NCBI RefSeq assembly: GCF_029891575.1
Contig: NZ_JARZHF010000002.1
Coordinates: forward strand, 1-64,000
Reading direction: 5' to 3'
Source: Salipaludibacillus daqingensis
GTDB taxonomy: Bacteria > Bacillota > Bacilli > Bacillales > Salisediminibacteriaceae
Length of the DNA stretch: 64,000 nucleotides
Position numbers and translations under genes: made by a program. Shown here one piece after another: positions 11,386 to 20,161 of this stretch. The notes below the pieces were generated by a model. That model saw only the letters and a program-made list of their open reading frames with translations. It did not search any database and was not told the DNA's origin. Each line of letters starts with the position of its first letter. The stretch's first letter is position 1.

Positions 11386-11409
11386 AAAAGCACCCATATA
11401 GGTGCTTTT
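11386..11409. terminator. Bidirectional terminator
   Basis: AAAAGCACC and GGTGCTTTT around a 6 nt loop, between the converging PPK2 and cueP genes. Confidence 0.85.
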
Positions 11410-11412
11410 CCT

Positions 11413-11949
11413 CTACATAAATTGCATCGTTGTAATACAAGTGTCATCATTTTCAAACGTAGATAGCTCTGACTCTACTGTCTTTCCATCATGCGTAATC
11501 GTTGTTTGATATGTTTTGTCTCGAGGTAACCACAAATCAATAAAACCATTCTCAAGAGATTTCACTGTTTCGTCCATAACAACATTGCCTTCTTCGTCTT
11601 CAATGTACACGTCAAACTCTTCTTCTACCATCTCTCCCTGACAACCTGTCAGGTTATGAATGCTTCATGGATGGGTTTGGTCAACGTATGGTGCGATAGA
11701 AACAAAAAATTTGTCTTCAGGTAAGTCATAAGTTAACTCACTTTCATCACTATTGGTCACAATTAATTCGTGTGATGTAATGGAAGCGGTCTGGTCGGTG
11801 ATGTTACCTACACTATAATCATTAACCAATTCAACTATATTTTGTGATTCACTTTCTACTGGTTCATTGCTTTCGTCGTTACCTAAAAACAAAAACGTAA
11901 CCAAAGCAACGGAAACAAGCCCAGTAAACGCAATTATTTTCTTGTTCAT
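11413..11949 (-). CDS. cueP: CueP copper-binding protein with in-frame TGA (candidate selenoprotein or nonsense allele)
   Basis: A continuous frame of 178 codons, the family length, interrupted once by TGA at 11665-11667 (codon 95). Both sides are clear CueP: ELVNDYSVGNITDQTASIT and YDLPEDKFFVSIAPYV before, LTGCQGEMVEEEFDVYIED and FIDLWLPRDKTYQTTITHDG after. As I recall, Salmonella CueP binds copper with Cys96, Cys104 and Cys172; here the equivalents are TGA at 95, Cys103 and Cys171. The TGA therefore replaces exactly the first metal-binding cysteine, in THP-TGA-SIHNLTGC. A hairpin lies just downstream. Residues 1-24 form an export signal without a lipobox cysteine. Either selenocysteine is inserted or the gene is a fresh pseudogene. 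Confidence 0.85.
11637..11653 (-). promoter_or_regulatory. SECIS-like hairpin in cueP
   Basis: In the mRNA, CCUGAC pairs with GUCAGG around the loop AGGUU. The stem begins 11 nt after the UGA and the loop G lies about 18 nt after it, within the range described for bacterial SECIS elements. The same bases code for conserved LTGCQ, so the pairing could be incidental. Confidence 0.45.
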
Positions 11950-12264
11950 TATAGTTTTCCCCCTCTTTCTTGTCCCCTCATATTTTAATAAAAGAGCACT
12001 GTTTTGTATTACAAGATTATAATATCATCTAATCCAATAGGAATATAGATATTAGCGAATTATTTCATATAATATACATATTTAATACTATCTTGATAAT
12101 TTTACTTGGAATAAGTTTAGAAAATATCTAACTTTTTGATTAGGAAAATATCAACGTAAATGTTCCTTAGCTTTATTTTCTAGTTATTTTTATGATCATA
12201 TGATTTTAAAGGAAGTATAATAAATGTAAAACAAGGTAGTGTTATTTTTGAATGGAGGTAAATC
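11950..12264. other. Divergent intergenic region
   Basis: AT-rich region between cueP (minus) and the phosphoesterase (plus). No gene and no obvious CueR-type dyad seen. Confidence 0.4.
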
Positions 12265-12780
12265 ATGAAGGTTATGGTGATTTCTGATACTCATATTCCA
12301 AAAAGGGCAAAAAAACTTCCAGATCGGATCATATCTGATTTAAAGAAAGCAGATCTTATTATTCATGCTGGTGACTGGCAAACGTTAGAGGTTTATAAGG
12401 ATTTATCTCAATACGGAGAAGTTAAAGGAGTATATGGAAATGTTGATAATGATGAGATAAAAGCACACTTCCCTAAAAAATTAATATTGGAATTAAATGG
12501 TCACAAAATAGGAGTAGTTCATGGTCATGGAAGGAAATTAACAACGGAAAGACGAGCACAAGAAGCTTTTAAAGATGATCATGTTGATTGTATTATTTTC
12601 GGTCATTCTCATATTCCTGTGCAAAAGTTATCAAATGATATCCTTCTGTTTAACCCTGGTTCAGCAACAGATAAAAGAAGGCAGTCTAACTATTCATATG
12701 GTATTTTAATGATAAAGAATGAAATAAAAAAGCAAAGCATGTTTATTTTTCAGATCAAGCATAGGAAAAATCATGCATAG
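12265..12780 (+). CDS. YfcE-family metallophosphoesterase
   Basis: A 171-residue calcineurin-like phosphodiesterase. All metal ligands are visible: SDTH at residues 7-10, HAGDW near 36, GNVDN near 60, VVHGHG near 90 and FGHSHIP near 114. Family members hydrolyse phosphodiesters with Mn or Ni; the natural substrate is unknown. GGAGG lies 7 nt before the ATG. The C-terminal 20 residues are basic. Single gene, divergent from cueP. Confidence 0.9.
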   Translation: MKVMVISDTHIPKRAKKLPDRIISDLKKADLIIHAGDWQTLEVYKDLSQYGEVKGVYGNVDNDEIKAHFPKKLILELNGHKIGVVHGHGRKLTTERRAQEAFKDDHVDCIIFGHSHIPVQKLSNDILLFNPGSATDKRRQSNYSYGILMIKNEIKKQSMFIFQIKHRKNHA

Positions 12781-13044
12781 AGGCCAAGAAAATAGTAGCA
12801 TACGTTTATAAAATCCTAAAACACACACTAATAATAATAAAATCAAAACAGCATTGTGAGGTTCTAGAAAATTAGAAAAACAAAATCACCTATTTTTTAT
12901 ACAATTATTTTAACACAGCGAAAAATTACTTCACTCCTTCCATAAAAAGATCGGTATTAAATATATCTTTGCAAATCGATACAAACAGCCTATTTTTGCA
13001 CTCAAAAAAGTGCCTGTCTTATTTATTAAGAACAAGCACCATTC

Positions 13045-14037
13045 TTATTTTCCTTGTTTTGGAATAGGAATTGTTTTTCCGATTAAAAATTGACTAATAT
13101 GGAATCTAGATAGAATATTCGCGATGATTATCGTTCCACTGACCGCAATTAAAAAAGCAATGATGGAGTAAATCAGTGGATGTAATATGGTCGCAGACGG
13201 TAAATAATGAAGAATAACTTTATGTAATAGGTAGATATTAAATGAATATTTACTTATTACATAAATGATGTTTGGGACTTTTTTCACTTGCGATGTTATT
13301 AAAATAATCAGGAACACCATACTAACTGTATAAAATAAATAGTCTATTCTTTTAGAAGACACGACTTCTAAAATTTCAACTCTTGTCAAAATTAAAATGA
13401 CCGATAAAAAAAGGATTGGTAACGGATAAATGAGCTTTCTATACTGATAAAGTGCTGATTTAACTATTTGGTAATTTTTCCCAACGTAATATCCTACCGT
13501 GAAATAAAAGATCCATCCTAAAAACGGGATCCAGTATCCTCTTAGCCATATGTATTCCCCTATCAATGTTTGAGGTGCCTCTGTAAAATTAAAAAAAGCC
13601 AAATATGCTGCATTGATTATAAATGAAAAAAGGATAACAACTTTAGGAGACCACTTATCTAATAATTGATTAAAAAGATAATGTAAAATATAAAATTGAA
13701 AAATGACTAAAATAAAATATCCCGTATACCCACCTATCAAATGAAGGAAGAAATTTTCCATCGTCTCAAAAATAGAACTACTAATTATTACTGCGAAAAT
13801 AAACGCCATGAAAACAAACGGCAATAGTAAAAACCGAATTCTTTTCATAAAAAATCCCTTAGGTACCTCTTTAGGATAAGCATTTGCTAAGAGTAATTCT
13901 GAAATAAAAATAAACGTAGGTGTTCCAAAATAAGCTAAAAAACGAATTGATATTAAGGCAAACTCTTCAAATTGTCCAATGTCCGTTTCATATGTTGCTA
14001 ATGTTGTATTAGCTGTATGTACTAATACAACAGCCAA
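13045..14037 (-). CDS. Acyltransferase-3 family membrane protein, start uncertain
   Basis: An integral membrane acyltransferase of the OafA/YrhL type with about ten membrane helices. The family N-terminus usually reads as a YWLR block running into VVLVHS; here AVVLVHT follows the TTG at 14037, but the same frame continues upstream as EAYWLRAISCLAVVLVH to a stop at 14095-14097. That stretch has no ATG, GTG or TTG near its beginning. GGGAG at 14100-14104 is well placed for an ATC at 14091. Either a non-standard start is used or the start codon was lost. The acyl acceptor is unknown. Confidence 0.75.
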   Translation of the reverse strand: MAVVLVHTANTTLATYETDIGQFEEFALISIRFLAYFGTPTFIFISELLLANAYPKEVPKGFFMKRIRFLLLPFVFMAFIFAVIISSSIFETMENFFLHLIGGYTGYFILVIFQFYILHYLFNQLLDKWSPKVVILFSFIINAAYLAFFNFTEAPQTLIGEYIWLRGYWIPFLGWIFYFTVGYYVGKNYQIVKSALYQYRKLIYPLPILFLSVILILTRVEILEVVSSKRIDYLFYTVSMVFLIILITSQVKKVPNIIYVISKYSFNIYLLHKVILHYLPSATILHPLIYSIIAFLIAVSGTIIIANILSRFHISQFLIGKTIPIPKQGK

Positions 14038-14531
14038 ACAAGAAATTGCTCTAAGCCAATAAGCTTCTTTTATTAAATTATTATTTTTGATAAATTACAC
14101 TCCCAAGTCTATTTAATTATATAATGCAAAAAGAAATCGCAGATATCCTGCGACACAAATCTATCCTACTATGATTTTTTCTTTCATAAAATCAAGAACT
14201 TAATAAGATTTGCTTATAAGAGAGAGCCTTTATTAATAAAATAGTTGTGAGATCTATTTCAGCTTAAACATAATCAGTGTACAATCACTATTATTTGTCT
14301 TTTTACTCTTCGTAAATATCAAATATTTAACCAAAACATTAAATATGTCACTATTTAAAAAAAGACATTTTCAAAATACCGTAGATGTATCATATCATTC
14401 GAAAAAACAATTTTTTTTTGAGGGTAACCATAATCAAAAAAGCATTTCTCATTATTAAAGCCGCTTATTATATAGCTTTACTATGTCATTAACTGTGACA
14501 AGTCCTGCAGGGTCTATCTAACTTCCTTTTC

Positions 14532-14558
14532 TTGTGACAGAAGCATGTTCTGTCACAA
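14532..14558. other. Orphan hairpin
   Basis: TTGTGACAGAA pairs perfectly with TTCTGTCACAA around a 5 nt loop. No T-run follows on either strand, so it is not an obvious terminator; it could be an operator dyad or part of a small RNA. Confidence 0.45.
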
Positions 14559-14640
14559 AGATCACGATTAGACCTCTAATTATTGCGGTGAACTCATAAC
14601 TATTTCACCTAATTTTATTTCTATTAATGGAAGTCATCAT

Positions 14641-14685
14641 TTAACAAATCCCCCCAGTTCGATACTAACTGGGGGGATTTGTTAA
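14641..14685 (-). terminator. Strong 19 bp hairpin, probable terminator of the sodium channel gene
   Basis: TTAACAAATCCCCCCAGTT pairs with its exact complement across a 7 nt loop. It is about 107 nt downstream of the channel stop codon. The T-rich tail lies inside the stem, so the terminator role is likely but not certain. Confidence 0.5.
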
Positions 14686-14791
14686 CAATATAAATGAATA
14701 CTGTTTACGTAAATTCTAGCAGTATTATATTCTTTTCATTACCACAATCAAATACAAAACAAGCGAAATGAATTTATATCCTTATAAACCT

Positions 14792-15604
14792 TTAGACATC
14801 TTTCTTATCAAGAAGAATCTGTTTAATTTCCTGAACATCTTTCTTTAGCTCTCTGTTTTCTTCGTATAATCGCTCCATTTGTTCTGCTCGAACCGCATCA
14901 TCTTCTTGGCCCAAATAGCTCAAAATGACTGCTACAACGAGGTTTAAAATAACTAAAGCACCAATAATGATGAATGTTACAAAATAAAACCAAGCCCAAG
15001 GTACTTCATGAATAATAGGTCTAGCAACTTGACTAGCCCACGATTCAAATGTGACAACTTGCATTAATGTAAAAAGCGATGTATGAAAACTACCAAAAAA
15101 CTCATAATCTAGTACATCACTAAAAAATGTCGTCCCAATAATCGCATAAATAGAGAAAATTAAGATCGTTAGCCCTAAAATCCCTGTTAAAGCTGGCACA
15201 GATTTCATCAATGCGTCGATTATCTTTCGCAATGCTGGAATGGCAGGAATCATTCGTATTAAACGTAATACTCTAATCAGTCTCAAGACACTCACAAAAG
15301 GAGTGGCATAAAATATCAAGCTAGCTAATACAATCGTAAAATCAAAAAGATTCCACCTATCAGAGAAATATTTTCTCGTACCGAGTCCACCTATTTTTAT
15401 GATTGCTTCTATTACAAAGATCCAGACAATGATTTGATCAAAAATTAAAAGTAAATTGTTTCCTCTATAATAGGTTTCGGTGACGATAACTAATCCATTT
15501 AACATAATAATAGCTATAACAATCGCTTGGAAATTTTTATGTTCGACTATCTGTTTCATGTACATTCTTAAGTTGTTAATAAAGTCCATTTTCGTCAACC
15601 ACAT
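14792..15604 (-). CDS. Voltage-gated sodium channel, NaChBac type
   Basis: A 270-residue single-domain six-helix channel. S4 carries regular arginines (VLRLIRVLRLIRMIPAI, residues about 105-121). The pore helix and selectivity filter read TFESWAS near residue 190, against TLESWAS in the Bacillus halodurans channel NaChBac. S6 follows as VILNLVVAVIL, and residues 238-268 form the C-terminal coiled coil that assembles the tetramer. In alkaliphilic bacilli this channel returns sodium for motility and pH homeostasis. The start is ATG at 15604 with GAAGGGA close upstream; a TTG two codons later is better spaced. Single gene. Confidence 0.92.
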   Translation of the reverse strand: MWLTKMDFINNLRMYMKQIVEHKNFQAIVIAIIMLNGLVIVTETYYRGNNLLLIFDQIIVWIFVIEAIIKIGGLGTRKYFSDRWNLFDFTIVLASLIFYATPFVSVLRLIRVLRLIRMIPAIPALRKIIDALMKSVPALTGILGLTILIFSIYAIIGTTFFSDVLDYEFFGSFHTSLFTLMQVVTFESWASQVARPIIHEVPWAWFYFVTFIIIGALVILNLVVAVILSYLGQEDDAVRAEQMERLYEENRELKKDVQEIKQILLDKKDV

Positions 15605-15723
15605 TTCCCTTCTATCTATCTATATAGTTATCTATCAACGTTAGCAACTCAATTATTATACCATTTCATCATTACACCTCGCATCTATTACATATTTCTT
15701 TCATTAAGAGATAGTTTCCTACA

Positions 15724-15900
15724 TTGAACTACCCGCCACTTCATTGCTCTTACGAGCTATTTGAAGTGGGGGATTCCTAAGAACACCTTCGTAACCGAAA
15801 GTTTTGATTAGGCTATCCCCGTCGCACCGACGGTTAGAAGCCTGATAGCTTCATTTTTAAGATTTAATCCTGCGTTCCTATCGCGGTCGTGATGCACGCC
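15724..15900 (-). ncRNA. Right-end guide (omega) RNA region of the TnpB element
   Basis: The 3' end of tnpB and the 84 bp after it form the right end. Two hairpins are visible: CCGTCG/CGACGG near 15822-15836, and a long stem pairing CCACTTCA with TGAAGTGG at 15736-15769. The element should end at TTCAA (15724-15728), so the guide would be the flanking bases TGTAGGAAACTATCTC. The 5' boundary is a guess from TnpB relatives. Confidence 0.55.
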
Positions 15901-16980
15901 ACAAACACACGTCCACTCACGCAAATTCAGATCTTTCACGTCTTTGTTTTTATAGCCGCAACTGGAACAACGTTGGGAGCTAGGGAAGGTTTTGCTCACT
16001 TCCACCACCGTCTTCCCGTACCATTCAGCTTTATATTTCAACATGGTCTTGAATTGGAACCAAGATACGTCAGCGATGGATTTAGCTGTTTTCTTATTTT
16101 TCATCATGTTCGATACTTGCAGACTCTCCACTCCGATAATATCGTGATTTTTGATGATATCCGTAGAGGTCTTATGCAAGAAATCTGTCCGCTTGTTTTC
16201 CATCTTTTCGTGCATTCGAGCGACCTTGATTCGTTGCTTATTCCAGTTGCTAGAACCGATGACTCGCCTTGATAGAACCTGTTGAGCCTTTACTAACTTT
16301 TGTTCTAACGACTTGAAATAACGATTGTTTTTGTATCTTGTTCCATCTGCAAGGATAGCGAAGTCTTTTAGTCCAAGATCAACGCCTGTACTCGCATTTG
16401 TCTTCGGCATTTCAACAACATCTGTTTCAGCTAAGATCGACACAAAGTACTTACCACTTGGATTGCGTCGTATGGTCGCATTGATGATTCGCCCAACCAC
16501 GTCACGACTTTTAGCAAACCGAACAAGACCAAGCTTCGGCAAATTGATGTGTTGATCAAAAACAGCGATATTTCCATTGGTTTGCTTCGTAACATAGGAC
16601 TGTACCTTGTTCTTTTTACTTTTAAATGTAGGGGCTTTGGTTTGTTTTTTATAATACCGTTGGTAAGAATCAGCGAGGTTTTCAATCGACTTTTGCAGGG
16701 AAATACTATCCACTTCTTTTAAGAAAGGATACTGCTTTTTTAACTGGCGAACCGCCTTCACAGAGTCGTATTTGTTGAAAAACTCTCCTTTCCAGTTATT
16801 TGAAGGTAGCTGACCGTTTTGCACCATTTCTTCGACGATGTACCAGTATGCGTCTTTTTGCTTCTGCTTACCGAGGAAGAAATTGAACACAAATCTAGAA
16901 CAACCGAGCGTTTTATGAATGAGATCGACCTGTTTTTGGTTAGGAAAAATACGAAATTTGAACGCTTTTTTTACTAACAT
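15808..16980 (-). CDS. tnpB: TnpB RNA-guided DNA endonuclease
   Basis: A 390-residue, apparently intact TnpB. RuvC-I is [15 protein letters not shown] near residue 199, RuvC-II is [11 protein letters not shown] near residue 290, and the zinc finger CSSCGYKN with CVCG leads into Ruv[15 protein letters not shown] near residue 370; all three acidic catalytic residues are present. The N-terminus [13 protein letters not shown] is standard. The start ATG has AGGTGATG upstream. The partial copy at 1-133 is nearly identical, so the family has moved recently. Known TnpBs cut DNA next to the element's own target motif with a right-end RNA and so favour element retention. Confidence 0.93.
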   Translation of the reverse strand: MLVKKAFKFRIFPNQKQVDLIHKTLGCSRFVFNFFLGKQKQKDAYWYIVEEMVQNGQLPSNNWKGEFFNKYDSVKAVRQLKKQYPFLKEVDSISLQKSIENLADSYQRYYKKQTKAPTFKSKKNKVQSYVTKQTNGNIAVFDQHINLPKLGLVRFAKSRDVVGRIINATIRRNPSGKYFVSILAETDVVEMPKTNASTGVDLGLKDFAILADGTRYKNNRYFKSLEQKLVKAQQVLSRRVIGSSNWNKQRIKVARMHEKMENKRTDFLHKTSTDIIKNHDIIGVESLQVSNMMKNKKTAKSIADVSWFQFKTMLKYKAEWYGKTVVEVSKTFPSSQRCSSCGYKNKDVKDLNLREWTCVCGVHHDRDRNAGLNLKNEAIRLLTVGATGIA

Positions 16981-17404
16981 GACATCACCTCATTTCACAA
17001 GAACATTTGTTCTAATTATATCATGAGGTGAGTGTTTTGGCTATCGCCAACCGCCATTCATCTCCGCCTTATCACTGGGCTAAAAGCCCTTCTCGCGATG
17101 GAAGAGGGAGTCTTCTGTCGGAAAACGATAAAATGCAAGATGGTTAACATATTTTCTCCTTACAATTTAAATAAATGCTCTGGTCACTTCATTATGTAAA
17201 AAAGGTTCTCCTGTAATTTTAGGAATACCGCTATGAAACTTTACAAAAATAGATAGATTTTATTCTTTCCCCTTGTTAAGATATTTACGTGCTTTATTTA
17301 TTTGTAACTTTTTTTTAACTCAAAGAATTCTTTAAATTTGTTGATGGACAAACACGAATTAACCGCGAGCGATTTACAAATCTCATGAAAACAAGGTGAA
17401 CAAT

Positions 17405-17971
17405 ATGGTCTATAAAATTATTTTTTTTATCATTCACTGCCTTTCTCATGTTCGATATCGTTTGAAAGTTAGAGGGGTAGAAAATATTCCGGAAGGCTCA
17501 GTGATTATTGCTATGAATCATCAGGCTGCCTGGGATCCACTACTTGTTGGCACACATACCCCTAGAAAACTCCACATTATGGCTAAAGAAAGTTTATTTG
17601 CAAATAAGTGGTTGGGGTGGATCATTACTGAAATGGGTGCCTTTCCTGTTAATCGAGAAAAAGCAGACGTCAAATCATTAAGACATTCGTTGAAGTTGTT
17701 AAAGGAAGGGCATATCTTTTCTTTATTTATTGAAGGAAGTAGGAGTCTGACTAACGATATGCAACAGCCTAAAAAAGGAGTTGGTTTCATCGTATCAAAA
17801 AGTGGTGCGCCGGTTGTCCCTACATTCATAGACGGGACTTCAAACAAGAAATGGTTTAGTAAAGCAACGGTGACTTTTGGAAAGCCGATTAGCTTTGAAG
17901 GGGAAAAAGATTATGAAGTCATCTCGCAAACTATTGCTAAAAAAATAACAGATATAAAGAATCGCCAATAA
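17405..17971 (+). CDS. 1-acyl-sn-glycerol-3-phosphate acyltransferase, PlsC family
   Basis: A 188-residue lysophosphatidate acyltransferase-like protein. The HX4D motif is NHQAAWDP near residue 39, FPVNRE near 79 and the phosphate-binding motif FIEGSRS near 111; the last varies from the usual FPEGTRS. A hydrophobic helix spans residues 4-16. ATG at 17405 is chosen over GTG at 17396 because AAGGTGA precedes it at good spacing. Bacilli often carry extra PlsC paralogues, so it may not be the main enzyme. Single gene. Confidence 0.87.
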   Translation: MVYKIIFFIIHCLSHVRYRLKVRGVENIPEGSVIIAMNHQAAWDPLLVGTHTPRKLHIMAKESLFANKWLGWIITEMGAFPVNREKADVKSLRHSLKLLKEGHIFSLFIEGSRSLTNDMQQPKKGVGFIVSKSGAPVVPTFIDGTSNKKWFSKATVTFGKPISFEGEKDYEVISQTIAKKITDIKNRQ

Positions 17972-18074
17972 ACTCTTAACTGAAAACGACGAATAAAGGA
18001 CAAATGAATCTTTTCTAATGTGGAAAAACGATGATGCAATACTTCGTCGTTTTCATACTTTTTTCCAACGATCA

Positions 18075-18614
18075 TTATTTAGTGTATCGGTTTGCATAAC
18101 TACTTGCCACAAGAGAGTCTGGCTTAATTTTTGGATCGATCCCTATTGATTCGATTCTTGAAATCATCTCTCTGACATATACTCTTGTTTTGTTTCTTTG
18201 ACCAGCACCGATATCGATATGACCTTCTATCGTAAAGGAAGATCCTTGATAAATGTTTGGTAAAACAATAGTAATGAGCTCATTTTTTCGTTCTTCTGTA
18301 AAAAGCGCAGCTATATCTTCCGTTAGTGACGTCTCAAATGAAATTCTTTCATGTAAATTCGTCATTTGTCTTGAAACAACGTATCTTCGAATGCAGGCCC
18401 AAGCTCCTTTTCCTTCTTGCTTTATTACTATTCCAGTAATGAAACGAGTATACTTAGGGTGAACTTGTGAATCTGTCCCCAGCATTAACCGGAAATTACC
18501 ATTGGGATTTCGCTTCATAAATTTTGAGATTCTTTCAAAAACTTGTTCAAAAGCCATGTTCTTTTCTTGTGAATTTTCGAATGAGTAGACCGATTCGGTG
18601 AAATTCATCATCAT
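18075..18614 (-). CDS. ykuK: RNase H-like protein YkuK (DUF458)
   Basis: A 179-residue DUF458 protein with the typical blocks LMLGTDSQVHPKYTRFITG, LHERISFETSLTEDIA, EGHIDIGAGQRNKTR and the closing VASSYANRYTK. The aspartates of TDSQ and HIDIG occupy RNase H-fold metal positions. The function is unproven; expression in B. subtilis is tied to sporulation or stationary phase as far as I recall. ATG at 18614 begins a run of three Met codons and has AAGGTG upstream; an earlier in-frame ATG at 18659 has none. Confidence 0.88.
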   Translation of the reverse strand: MMMNFTESVYSFENSQEKNMAFEQVFERISKFMKRNPNGNFRLMLGTDSQVHPKYTRFITGIVIKQEGKGAWACIRRYVVSRQMTNLHERISFETSLTEDIAALFTEERKNELITIVLPNIYQGSSFTIEGHIDIGAGQRNKTRVYVREMISRIESIGIDPKIKPDSLVASSYANRYTK

Positions 18615-18763
18615 AATGACACCTTCATCTTCCCTTCTAAAATGTAGTTCACGTTCCATATTATTTTAATTCAAATTATATTCTTAATTAATTCAATACT
18701 TCTAAGTAATATATGAAAGACATATTTTGAAAGTGACATAACGGATGAAAAAACGAAGAAATC

Positions 18764-18794
18764 AAGCACAAAGGGTTCCGTTCCCTTTGTGCTT
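18764..18794 (-). terminator. Hairpin after degV
   Basis: AAGCACAAAGGG pairs perfectly with CCCTTTGTGCTT. It lies 86-116 nt past the degV stop; the T-run on the minus strand is delayed. Moderate. Confidence 0.5.
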
Positions 18795-18879
18795 AATATA
18801 GATAAGATATGATGAATCTTTCTTTTTTATTCAACGTCTATTAAGAGCATTGTAAACGCTTTCGGTTTATCCGTTCTAC

Positions 18880-19746
18880 TTATCTCTTTTCCGCAAAAAA
18901 CATAGAAACGGCACCTAAACCTACATGCGTGCCAACAGAAACCCCCATCTGCATAATATAAATGTCTCCTGAAAAATCTGTTTCTTGCTGGATTTTAATT
19001 TTTAAGTTTTCGGCAACTTTTATATCTGACGTATAACCTATGATCACGAACTCTGTCATATCTTTATCATTTCTTTTCATAAACTCTTCAACATAATGCT
19101 TAAGTACTTTTTTACGACCTCTTTCTTTTGCAACGATGGCTCCTTTTCCGTCTTTCATCGTCATGATTGGTTTAAGCATTAAAATCTTACCTATAAATGC
19201 ACTTGCATTTGTCAGTCTACCACTTTTTATTAAATGATCTAAATCATCAACAGAGAGAAAATGTTTGACGTTTACTTTATATTTTTCGTTAAATTCGATT
19301 ATCTCTTCAAATGATGCCCCTCGTTCTCTAAGCAAAGCACTTTTTATGAGCAACCAACCACTTCCATGACTCATACACTTTGAATCAACAATATGAATTT
19401 TAATCGGTGAATTTGGGTCTTCCTCATAGAAATAATCTTTGGCTAATACAGCCGATTGATAGGCTCCACTCGTCCCGCTAGACATACATATACATAATAT
19501 TTCCTTATATCCAGCCTGAATAGCCTCTTTCATTATCTCTATATATTCCGCAGGACTTGGCATCCCAGTTGTTGGATACTCCGCTAATGTCTCCATCATT
19601 CCATAGAACTCATCAGGTTCAATATCTACTCTATCCTTATAGGATTTCCCATCCATATTGATTGTTAGTGGAGCCATACTTATATCATATAATTCAAGCA
19701 TTTCAGTCGATAAATCACATGTAGAATCAGCCATAATTTTTATCAT
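18880..19746 (-). CDS. DegV-family fatty acid-binding protein
   Basis: A 288-residue DegV protein (FakB-like). It starts MIKIMADSTCDLS, has the lipid-carboxylate loop SSGTSGAYQSA near residue 89, DSKCMSHGSGW near 120 and SVDDLDHLIKSGRL near 164. FakB proteins present fatty acids to the kinase FakA for phosphorylation before membrane lipid synthesis. GGAGG precedes the ATG. Fatty acid binding is inferred from the family; chain preference is unknown. Single gene. Confidence 0.92.
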   Translation of the reverse strand: MIKIMADSTCDLSTEMLELYDISMAPLTINMDGKSYKDRVDIEPDEFYGMMETLAEYPTTGMPSPAEYIEIMKEAIQAGYKEILCICMSSGTSGAYQSAVLAKDYFYEEDPNSPIKIHIVDSKCMSHGSGWLLIKSALLRERGASFEEIIEFNEKYKVNVKHFLSVDDLDHLIKSGRLTNASAFIGKILMLKPIMTMKDGKGAIVAKERGRKKVLKHYVEEFMKRNDKDMTEFVIIGYTSDIKVAENLKIKIQQETDFSGDIYIMQMGVSVGTHVGLGAVSMFFAEKR

Positions 19747-20161
19747 TTATATCCTCCATTAAGTAACTATATTTCATTCCATTTTTTCACCAAATATTCT
19801 TCCGGAAAAACCTTAGAACAGCTTTGAAAAAATCCTATGTCGATGTCGAATAGTGTCGTCACAGATATCATTCTTAAAGTGCTAATTGAATATCAATGCA
19901 TTAAAACTTATTTCCATTCTTTAAACACTGTCATATTTTTACTATTTATGGTAATATATCATGTTTTCACTGTTTACTACTCATGAATAATCATACAACT
20001 TACGACGCATTTTTACAACGAAAAAAGGCTCCGGTTATCGTGTACTCATAAGATGTAAGATATAAAAATATTTGCGAGTTGACTAGCAGGATATGAAAGT
20101 CATTTGTGCCTTCACAAGAAGGAATTAAGGAAAAACGAGTGCTACATTTAAACTTTATAGA
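19747..20161. other. Intergenic region between cydB and degV
   Basis: About 415 bp, AT-rich, both neighbours on the minus strand. No gene seen, and no clear terminator for cydB. Confidence 0.4.

Larger units (their letters stand above)
14038..14791. other. Long gene-free region with two perfect hairpins
   Basis: About 750 bp without a convincing ORF on either strand. It contains an 11 bp stem at 14532-14558 and a 19 bp stem at 14641-14685. The remainder is AT-rich and unremarkable. Confidence 0.5.
15724..17134 (-). mobile_element. Complete IS200/IS605-type element with TnpB only
   Basis: Left end at 16981-17134 and right-end hairpin at 15736-15769 flank an intact tnpB. The left boundary ATTTTAT (17128-17134) is shared with the partial copy at 280-286, while the outside flanks differ. 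This suggests that ATTTTAT, or part of it, is the target motif. No TnpA is present, so mobility would need one in trans. Confidence 0.75.

Noticed and set aside
11413-11631. A separate 72-residue gene downstream of a 94-residue one
   Set aside because: Both are in the same frame and together make one full-length CueP; they are a single gene with one TGA.
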